Positions 56,716-64,000 of a stretch of 64,000 nt of DNA are shown piece after piece. Origin of the DNA: Annona cherimola (lineage: Eukaryota > Streptophyta > Magnoliopsida > Magnoliales > Annonaceae); the NCBI GenBank assembly GCA_030490835.1, contig CM059972.1, positions 92,489,137 to 92,553,136 on the forward strand, given 5' to 3'. A program made the position numbers and the translations under genes. A model generated the notes under the pieces. The model saw nothing but the letters and a program-made list of their open reading frames with translations, made no database searches and was not told the origin of the DNA. Position 1 is the first letter of the stretch. Each line of letters begins with the position of its first letter.

Positions 56716-59700
56716 ATGGACAGCGGTTGTTCAAGGCATATGACCGAAAAAAGAAGTCTATTTCACAAACTTAAGCCTTGCAACGACGGAACGGTTGCCT
56801 TTGGTAATAATGAGAAAGGTAAAATTAAAGGTAAAGAAAACATTTATAGTATTTCAAATGCATGCATGGAAGATGTTTTGTTTGTGGAAGGACTCAAGCA
56901 TAACCTAATGAGCATTAGTCAATTATGTGACAAAGGATACAAGGTTGTGTTTGAATCATCTATATGTAATGTATTTGATGGAGAGCATATCATGTTTAGT
57001 GGAAAAAGACATGGAAATGTATATTTGGTTTCACTTGACGAATTAGATGGTCAATGTCTAATGGCCATTGATAATGATCCATGGGTTTGGCATAAAAGGC
57101 TTGGACATATAAACATGGGAAATATAAAGACCCTATGGAAGAAGAGTTTGGTAGAAGGCTTGCCAAAGTTGAAATATGAGAAAGACAGAATTTGCAAAGC
57201 ATGTCAATTATCTAAACAACCTAAGATGCTTTTCTCTACCAAAAAGGAAATCTCCACCACTAGGCCACTTGAATTGCTACACATGGATCTATATGGGCCA
57301 TCCGATATTTTAACCATTGGTGGAAAGAAATATGCATTTGTTATTGTTGACGATTTTTCAAGATTCACATGGATAATTCTCTTAGCTAGCAAAGATGAAG
57401 CATTCTCTATGTTTGCAACTTTTGTAAATTTTGTGCAAAATGAAAAACAAAGTACTATTATGACTATAAGAAGTGATCATGGTGGTGAATTTGAGAACAA
57501 ACGATTCATAGAATTATGCAATGAAAAAGGAATTCATCACACATTTTCTGCACCAAGGACTCCACAACAAAATGGAGTTGTTGAAAGGAAAAACAGAACT
57601 ATACAAGAGATGGCTAGAACAATGCTAAATGAGAGCAAATTATCCAAGAAATTTTGGAGTGAAGCTGTAAGTACAGCTTGTCATGTTTTGAATCGAGTTA
57701 CCATTAGAGCAATCTTGAAAAAGATCCCATATGAGCTATGGAAAGGAAGAAAACTAAATATCTCTTATTTTCATGCTTTTGGATGCACATGCTATGTTTT
57801 AAACAATGGAAAAACCAACTTGGGAAAATTAGATGCTAAAAGTGATGAGGCAATATTCCTTGGGTACTCATCAAATAGCAAAGCATATAGAGTATTCAAT
57901 AAACAAAACCAAGTGGTAGAAGAGTCCATTCATGTTGTTTTTAATGAAACTAACCTATGCTACAAAAGAAAAGATGATTTAAGTGATGCAGATGATATAA
58001 CAAGCAATTTTGAAAAACTGCATGTGGAAAATCAAGAAGATTTCATGAAGGAAAGGGTAAGTGAAGGTAATAATTCCTGCAAACCTCCAACTGATTTAAA
58101 ATTCAAACATGCCCATCCAATTGAACAAGTTATAGGGAATGTATATGAAGGTGTAAAAACTAGAAGGTCAAAGCAAAATGTTTGTGGACAATATGCTTTT
58201 GTATCCAAGATTGAACCATCCAATATTGATCAAGCTTTTAATGATGAAAACTGGATTATAGTAATGCAAGAAGAGCTAAATCAATTTGAAAGAAACCAAG
58301 TTTGGCACCTTGTTCCTAGACCAAACGATTGTACTGTTATTGGCACCAAGTGGGTCTTTAGGAATAAATTAGATGAAAGTAGACTTGTAGTAAGAAACAA
58401 AGCTAGACTTGTGGCAAAAGGATACTCACAAGAAGAAGGAATAGATTTTGAGGAATCCTATGCCCCGGTTGCTAGATTGGAAGCAATTCGCATCTTACTA
58501 GCTTTTGCATCTCACATGAACTTTAAATTGTTTCAAATGGATGTTAAAAGTGCATTTCTGAATGGATATATAAATGAAGAGGTGTATGTAGAACAACCAC
58601 CTGGATTTGAGGAAAAAGATCAATCTAAATTTGTGTACAAGTTAACCAAAGCATTATATGGATTAAAACAAGCTCCAAGGGCTTGGTATGATAGATTAAG
58701 CAAATTTCTGATTGATCATCATTTTCAAAAAGGAAAGGTAGACACCACTTTGTTTATCAAGTATAAAGAAAAGGATATTTTGATCATTCAAATTTATGTT
58801 GATGATATCATTTTCGGTGCTACTAATGAGACTCTTCGTCAAGAATTTTCTGAGCTTATGCAGAAAGAATTTGAGATGAGCATGATGGGAGAACTAAACT
58901 TCTTCCTTGGACTGCAAATCAAACAATTAAATGAAGGAATCTTCATCAACCAGTCCAAGTATATCAAAGAAATGCTGAAGAAGTTTGGCATGGAAAATAG
59001 CAAAGGAGCAAACACGCCAATGAGCTCAACAATCAAAATCGACAAAGATGAAAAAGGGAAAATGGTTGATTTAAAATTGTATAGAAGCATGATAGGATCT
59101 TTGTTGTACTTAACTGCTTCTAGGCCTGATATATTGTTTAGTGTGTGTATGTGCTCTAGATTTCAATCATGTCCAAAAGAATCACACTTGGTAGCTGTGA
59201 AAAGAATTTTCAGATATCTAGCAGACACTACCAATATAGGACTTTGGTATCCAAAGAGCTCTAATTTTGATCTAATCGGCTACTCGGATGCGGATTTTGC
59301 CGGTTACAAAGTAGATAGAAAAAGCACTAGTGGAACATGTCAATTTCTTGGGAACATGTTGGTTTCATGGTTTTCAAGAAAATAAACTAGTGTTGCTCTA
59401 TCTACGGCGGAAGCCGAATACATTGCCGCCGGGAGCTGTTGTGCCCGATTACTTTGGATGAAACAGCAACTTAGGGACTATGACATGGATTTTAAAGATA
59501 TACCCATTAAATGTGATAATACGAGTGCCGTATGTTTAACTAAAAATCCAGTCTTGCATTCTAGGACCAAACATATCGACCTTAGACATCATTTTATTAG
59601 AGAACATGTGGAAAATCATGATATATGTCTAGTATATGTAAGAACTGAGGATCAAATTGCAGATATATTCACAAAGCCCCTAGCAAAAGAAGCATTTTAT

Positions 59701-59739
59701 AAGATTACAAATGACATGGGAATGATTGATTTAACCTAG
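56716..59739 (+). pseudogene. Sirevirus pol (protease, integrase, RT, RNase H), one nonsense codon
   Basis: Readable for 889 codons. The protease active site DSGC is at residues 2-5. The integrase HHCC finger is H126, H131, C160, C163, and the integrase catalytic triad is D191, D254, E290 (D,D-35-E). The reverse transcriptase YVDD is at 694-697 and RNase H lies near the end. A TAA at 59383-59385 interrupts RNase H just before TSVALSTAEAEYIAAGSCC; the frame then continues to the true stop at 59737-59739 (TNDMGMIDLT). The TAA is probably CAA to TAA, a single transition. The readable frame extends upstream of the ATG at 56716 to the gag UGA, in the same frame, so protease probably starts before this ATG in a gag-pol fusion. 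Confidence 0.9.
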
Positions 59740-60037
59740 CACAATTTGAGGGGGAGCACATGTTTAGGGGGAGCAAACCCACCTATCTCTTTCTTCTCTT
59801 AATTAAATTTTTGATATATTGACAAAAAGGGGGAGAAGAGTAGGACTTGAGTCCCAATGACTCCAAAAGGGGAGAAGAGTAGGATATGTTTGTTGAACGT
59901 TGAATGTTTTCAACTTAAAAGTTTGCATGAGCATAAGAATGATAAAATTTCACAATACAAAATGAGCATGTTATTTTTTAAGCAATTGAAAGGTATACAC
60001 TCAAATCGGTTTTGTCAATCATCAAAAAGGGGGAGAT
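59740..60037 (+). promoter_or_regulatory. Multiple polypurine tracts before the Sirevirus LTR
   Basis: Purine runs GAGGGGGAGC (59748), TTAGGGGGAGC (59764), AAAAAGGGGGAGAAG (59824) and AAAAGGGGAGAAG (about 59863) precede the terminal AAAAAGGGGGAGAT (60024-60037), which abuts the LTR. The last is the functional plus-strand primer position; arrays of extra copies are a known Sirevirus trait. Confidence 0.8.
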
Positions 60038-61703
60038 TGTTGGAAATATGTGGAAAACAAGCTAAATCTATGTTTTGATGATTAACAAATCAATTTGAGT
60101 AAGTCTTGGCTACTAACACGTTTGTGGAAATGTTTAAGGGATATACATTTGAAGAAAATAAAGTATGAAAGGCCAAGTCGTTCCCCAAGTCGACTCCAAG
60201 ATCGACTTCAAAGAGCCAAATCCGTCCAGAGTTGAAACGGGAAGAAGAGCAGGTGAAGTCGCAGGCCAAGTCGACTCCACTTGCGACTTGGGAAGCCAAG
60301 TCGCAAACGAAGTCGACTCCAGCATCGACTTCAGACGGGAAAAACCGTCCAGAGTTGAATTTGGGACAGAAGTATACCGAAGTCGCAGTCGAAGTCGACT
60401 CCAGTTGCGACTTGGGCGAAGTCGCAGACGAAGTCGACCCCGAGTTCGACTTGACGTTCTTCAAAGTCCAAAATGCAGATTAAAGCTCATTTCCAAGATC
60501 AACTTAAGATCTCTCAAGACCAAATCAAGGATACAAGCTCATTATTAAAATCAAGTTTATCAAGTCCAAAGAAAAAGCTTCAAGTACATTTTAAGATGAA
60601 GAAACTCAAGTCATGAAGACTAGTATCGAAAGCAAGAAGGATGAATAAAAAACAAGTTCTTCAAGAAGACTACAAATATGTGAAGCCATTCTAGAATAAA
60701 ATGATCGAAGAAAGAAGCCAAGCAAGCTAAGAAGAAGATAATGATCCAAAGGGAAATGAAGGAACCAAGCATTCCAAGTTTTCAAGATCATCAAGCTTCC
60801 TGCCGAAGTGAAGTCGCACACCGAAGTCGACTCCACTTGCGACTTGGGTCAAGTCGATGCCCAAGTCGACCCGACCTGGAACTTGAAGTCGCGAACAGAA
60901 GGCGAAGTCGCACCCGAAGTCGACTCCATCTGCGACTTGGGCGAAGTCGCATCCGAAGTCGACTCCGCCTGCGACTTGGGTCGCAACGGTCGGAATTTAT
61001 TCGAACGTTGGCGCATTTAATGCGCGCCACCTACTCTCAAACGTTCGGATTCCCTCTAAAATTATAAAAGGCATTCATTGTGGACGAGGGAAGTAGCCGA
61101 GAATCATTAAGTGTGTTTAACTCCTATATTCAAGAGCTCTAAAGAGATCAAGTCATTCAAGGAGGAAGAACTTTGCTTCAAATTACAAGAGCTACACTTC
61201 TGAATCTTCAAAGCCTACATTACGAGTTCTTCTCTGCGCCAAATTGCTTCTACACATCTGTAAAGTGTATACTCCTTTTGTTATTTCATTTTGTTGTATT
61301 GAACTTGATTTAGTTTGAGGAACTAAGATCAAGTGTAAGCAAGGTAGTGTGTGATTGGAGTGAAACTCATCACCTACCTGTGCTGTGTTGTGTTGAAGCC
61401 CCCTAGAGCTGGAATCTAGAAGAGAGCAGTGCCTCTAATTGTATTTGAAGAATACAATAGTGGAACCCAAGTCACAAGGAGTGTGAGCTTGGAAGAGTGG
61501 AGTAGGGAGGTTGCCCGAACCACTATAAAAATCTCGTGTGCTTGATTTATATTTCTGCTCTCTACATTATATTGCTTTCCATTTTGTTTCTTCATTAAGG
61601 GGACTAGATTAATCCGGGGTAAAGTTTCTGTTTAATTTATAAATTTTTAAGAACCTAATTCACCCCTCCCCTCTTGGGTTTTGCCATTAACTCGGGGCCA
61701 GCA
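60038..61703 (+). repeat. Sirevirus LTR, 1666 bp, shared between units 1 and 2
   Basis: Starts TGTTGG and ends CCAGCA, a near-perfect inverted pair, with a polypurine tract before it and a primer site 2 bp after it. TATA box TATAAAAG is at 61063-61070. Two clusters (60170-60455 and 60800-60985) repeat a module of about 50 bp built from GAAGTCGCA, AAGTCGACTCCA and TGCGACTTGGG, which contains mirrored AAGTCG/CGACTT halves. Open frames on both strands in these clusters are products of the repeats, not genes. Confidence 0.9.
61063..61070 (+). promoter_or_regulatory. LTR TATA box
   Basis: TATAAAAG about 640 bp from the LTR end. It places the U3/R boundary near 61095-61100. Confidence 0.6.
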
Positions 61704-61705
61704 AG

Positions 61706-61720
61706 TGGTATCAGAGCAGG
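61706..61720 (+). other. Primer-binding site for initiator tRNA-Met
   Basis: TGGTATCAGAGCAGG. The first 12 bases are complementary to the 3' end of plant initiator tRNA-Met; one C appears missing after that. It lies 2 bp after the LTR. Confidence 0.9.
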
Positions 61721-61751
61721 TCTTTGAGTTTAACCAAAGAGATCTATTGAT

Positions 61752-62909
61752 ATGGCATCCCAATCGACTCTCGTTCCCGCATTTGCCGAAGGCCAATCAT
61801 TTACTAGGCCACCATTGTTTGATGGGAACAATTTCGGCTATTGGAAGCTTCGTATGAAGCAACTCATTATGGCTACCGACATGGATTCTTGGATTGCAAT
61901 CCAAGATGGTGTAACCTTGCCTATCGATGAAAGAGCTTCCAAATAGACCGAAAAGGAAGTAAGAACCGTTAAGAGCAATGCTAAGGCCATGAATTCTTTA
62001 TTTTGCGCTCTTACGGCTTCCGAATATGATAGAGTATCCTCTTGCCTAACCGCTAAAGAAATATGGGATACTTTAACATCTATTTATGAAGGAACTTCTC
62101 AAGTCCAAGGGACTAGAAGAAATATTCTGATAGGAGAGTTGGAAAGCTTTAGAATGCTAGAAACAGAAAATATTTTTGAAATGTTTGTTAGATTTTCTAA
62201 GATTACTAACGCTTTGAAAGGTCTTGGAAAGGCTATCTCTGAATCCGAACAGGTCATGAAGATACTAAGAGCTCTGCCGGAATCTTGGACTCCAAAGATT
62301 ACGGCGATTGAAGAAGCCAAAGACCTAAATACACTAAAGCTAGAAGATCTAATTAGCTCATTAATGTCACATGAGCTAATTAAGAGAAGAAACGAAGACA
62401 ATCACAAAGGGAAGAAAGCTATTGCGTTAAAAGCGGCACACAACTCAGAAGAGTCTACCTCCTCTTCGCATAATGATAATGAAGATATTGCACTTCTCAC
62501 TCGCAAATTCCGAAAATTTGTGAGAAAAAAAAAGAACTTCAAGGACTTCAAAGAAAGAACAAGAAGAGAGAAGAAGAAGGAGCCAACGAAGTGCTACAAA
62601 TGCGGCGGGATAAGACACATACAAGCTCAATGTCCTACGCCGGAAGAGAAATCAAAAGAGTATCAAGAGAGGAAGGAAGGACATGAAGGCAGAAAATACC
62701 AAAGGCCAAAGGGAAGAGGCATGTACGTTAATGAAGAGACTTCATCAACAAGCATCTCCTCAACCGACGAATTTGAGGCGGCAAATTGTGCTAGAATTTA
62801 CTGCATGGCACGGATCGAACAAGAAGAAAACTTGTTATGTTTGAACACAACGGAAGTTTTGGAAAAACAAACCATCTCAACAAAATGCACGAGCAATGAA
62901 GAGAGATGA
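61752..62909 (+). pseudogene. Sirevirus gag, unit 2, one internal stop
   Basis: 386 codons including a TAG at 61944-61946 (after IDERASK) and the terminal UGA at 62907. The N-terminal part (FDGNNFGYWKLRMKQLI, then CALTASEYDRVSSC, IWDTLTSIYEG and FSKITNALKGLGK) is the copia gag polypeptide (UBN2-type) domain. A CX2CX4HX4C zinc knuckle is at 62592-62633, but with Arg where Gly normally precedes the His (GGIRH). The C-terminal tail is acidic. The TAG probably arose from TGG by one G-to-A change, as expected from cytosine methylation on the other strand. Gag would form the particle and bind genomic RNA. Confidence 0.88.
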
Positions 62910-64000
62910 GATTTACCTTTTTATTTTCAGATTTGTTTCAAGGCAAAGGCGAACAATGTATGGTTCATGGACAGCGGTTGTTCAAGGCATATGACCGAAA
63001 AAAGAAGTCTATTTCACAAACTTAAGCCTTGCAACGACGGAACGGTTGCCTTTGGTAATAATGAGAAAGGTAAAATTAAAGGTAAAGAAAACATTTATAG
63101 TATTTCAAATGCATGCATGGAAGATGTTTTGTTTGTGGAAGGACTCAAGCATAACCTAATGAGCATTAGTCAATTATGTGACAAAGGATACAAGGTTGTG
63201 TTTGAATCATCTATATGTAATGTATTTGATGGAGAGCATATCATGTTTAGTGGAAAAAGACATGGAAATGTATATTTGGTTTCACTTGACGAATTAGATG
63301 GTCAATGTCTAATGGCCATTGATAATGATCCATGGGTTTGGCATAAAAGGCTTGGACATATAAACATGGGAAATATAAAGACCCTATGGAAGAAGAGTTT
63401 GGTAGAAGGCTTGCCAAAGTTGAAATATGAGAAAGACAGAATTTGCAAAGCATGTCAATTATCTAAACAACCTAAGATGCTTTTCTCTACCAAAAAGGAA
63501 ATCTCCACCACTAGGCCACTTGAATTGCTACACATGGATCTATATGGGCCATCCGATATTTTAACCATTGGTGGAAAGAAATATGCATTTGTTATTGTTG
63601 ACGATTTTTCAAGATTCACATGGATAATTCTCTTAGCTAGCAAAGATGAAGCATTCTCTATGTTTGCAACTTTTGTAAATTTTGTGCAAAATGAAAAACA
63701 AAGTACTATTATGACTATAAGAAGTGATCATGGTGGTGAATTTGAGAACAAACGATTCATAGAATTATGCAATGAAAAAGGAATTCATCACACATTTTCT
63801 GCACCAAGGACTCCACAACAAAATGGAGTTGTTGAAAGGAAAAACAGAACTATACAAGAGATGGCTAGAACAATGCTAAATGAGAGCAAATTATCCAAGA
63901 AATTTTGGAGTGAAGCTGTAAGTACAGCTTGTCATGTTTTGAATCGAGTTACCATTAGAGCAATCTTGAAAAAGATCCCATATGAGCTATGGAAAGGAAG
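62910..64000 (+). CDS. Sirevirus pol, unit 2, partial at window edge
   Basis: Continuous open frame from just after the gag UGA, through protease (DSGC at 62970), gag-pre-integrase and most of integrase, to the window end. It is in the same frame as gag, so expression as Gag-Pol would need readthrough of the UGA or its removal. The first in-frame ATG is 62967, already inside the protease motif, so it is unlikely to be a true start. No stop or frameshift is seen in this part; whether the unit 1 nonsense codon in RNase H is shared cannot be seen. Confidence 0.85.

Larger units (their letters stand above)
55972..60037 (+). mobile_element. Sirevirus-type Ty1/copia element, unit 1 (5' LTR and gag partly deleted)
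   Basis: It starts TGTTGGAAATATGTGG, identical to the LTR start at 60038. After 160 bp the sequence jumps into gag at the equivalent of 62382: a 2184-bp deletion removed most of the LTR, the primer site and the first half of gag. Then come the gag 3' half, pol (56716-59739), a 300-bp non-coding stretch with several polypurine tracts, and the next LTR. Domain order and the repeated polypurine tracts (59748, 59764, 59824, 59862, 60024) fit Sirevirus (SIRE/Maximus). It cannot be autonomous. Confidence 0.9.
61704..64000 (+). mobile_element. Sirevirus-type Ty1/copia element, unit 2 (runs off the window)
   Basis: Primer site, full-length gag (61752-62909, one internal stop) and the first third of pol. 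Over 62382-64000, two differences from unit 1 were noticed by eye: one A in a homopolymer and one G/A change in the zinc knuckle. Together with the LTR at 60038 this is a tandem LTR-internal-LTR-internal arrangement. Confidence 0.9.

Noticed and set aside
60090..61067. Arg/Ser/Leu-rich frames on both strands in the LTR
   Set aside because: Generated by the repeated GAAGTCG/CGACTT modules; non-coding LTR sequence.

Overview
This 64 kb window is AT-rich nuclear DNA of a flowering plant. Evidence is a single intronless plant amino-acid transporter gene with a strongly GC-rich 5' half, surrounded by plant-type Ty1/copia, LINE, hAT, Mutator-like and Tourist-like elements and an endogenous plant pararetrovirus. 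The 5'-to-3' GC decline in the gene is commonest in monocots, but the window does not prove the clade. I see no tRNA, rRNA, CRISPR array or prokaryote-like operon.

Layout. 1-5.6 kb: LTR-like repeat sequence with a 509-bp tandem duplication, a broken minus-strand retroelement ORF and a 198-bp tandem array. 5.9-6.5 kb: a GC-rich, unrecognised exon-like island next to a (TA)n run. 6.6-17 kb: AT-rich intergenic DNA with MITEs, including a Mutator-like one with a perfect 9-bp target duplication, and a decayed LTR related to the Sirevirus LTR seen at 60 kb. 17.47-18.41 kb: a 942-bp near-palindrome bordered by (TA)n. 23.65-26.81 kb: the 5' part of an endogenous caulimovirid (tRNA-Met primer site, movement-protein and coat-protein regions, zinc knuckle), full of stops and cut off at one arm of a MITE. 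27.5-43 kb: LINE fragments and MITEs overlaid on an old tandem segmental duplication whose four anchors recur in the same order (C-D-A-B, then C'-D'-A'-B'). Only the second copy leads into the transporter gene.

43.18-44.45 kb: the one convincing intact host gene, an AVT3-type vacuolar amino-acid transporter (423 aa) with a TATA box and a short 5' UTR. Its last codons are repeated in the 3' flank. 45-49.4 kb: MITE-rich intergenic DNA.

49.46-64 kb: nested transposons. A decayed minus-strand copia element is interrupted by a foldback MITE, a roughly 1.6-kb LTR-like insertion and the start of a hAT-like element. That element is in turn interrupted by a young Sirevirus. The Sirevirus lies in tandem: a first unit with most of its 5' LTR and half of gag deleted, a shared 1.67-kb LTR, then a second unit with full-length gag running off the window. 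The two units differ at only about three positions over the stretches I compared by eye. I found no obviously new multi-gene system. The most notable structures are the gene-upstream segmental duplication, the tandem Sirevirus with a UGA between gag and pol, the (TA)n-bordered foldback elements and the endogenous pararetrovirus.
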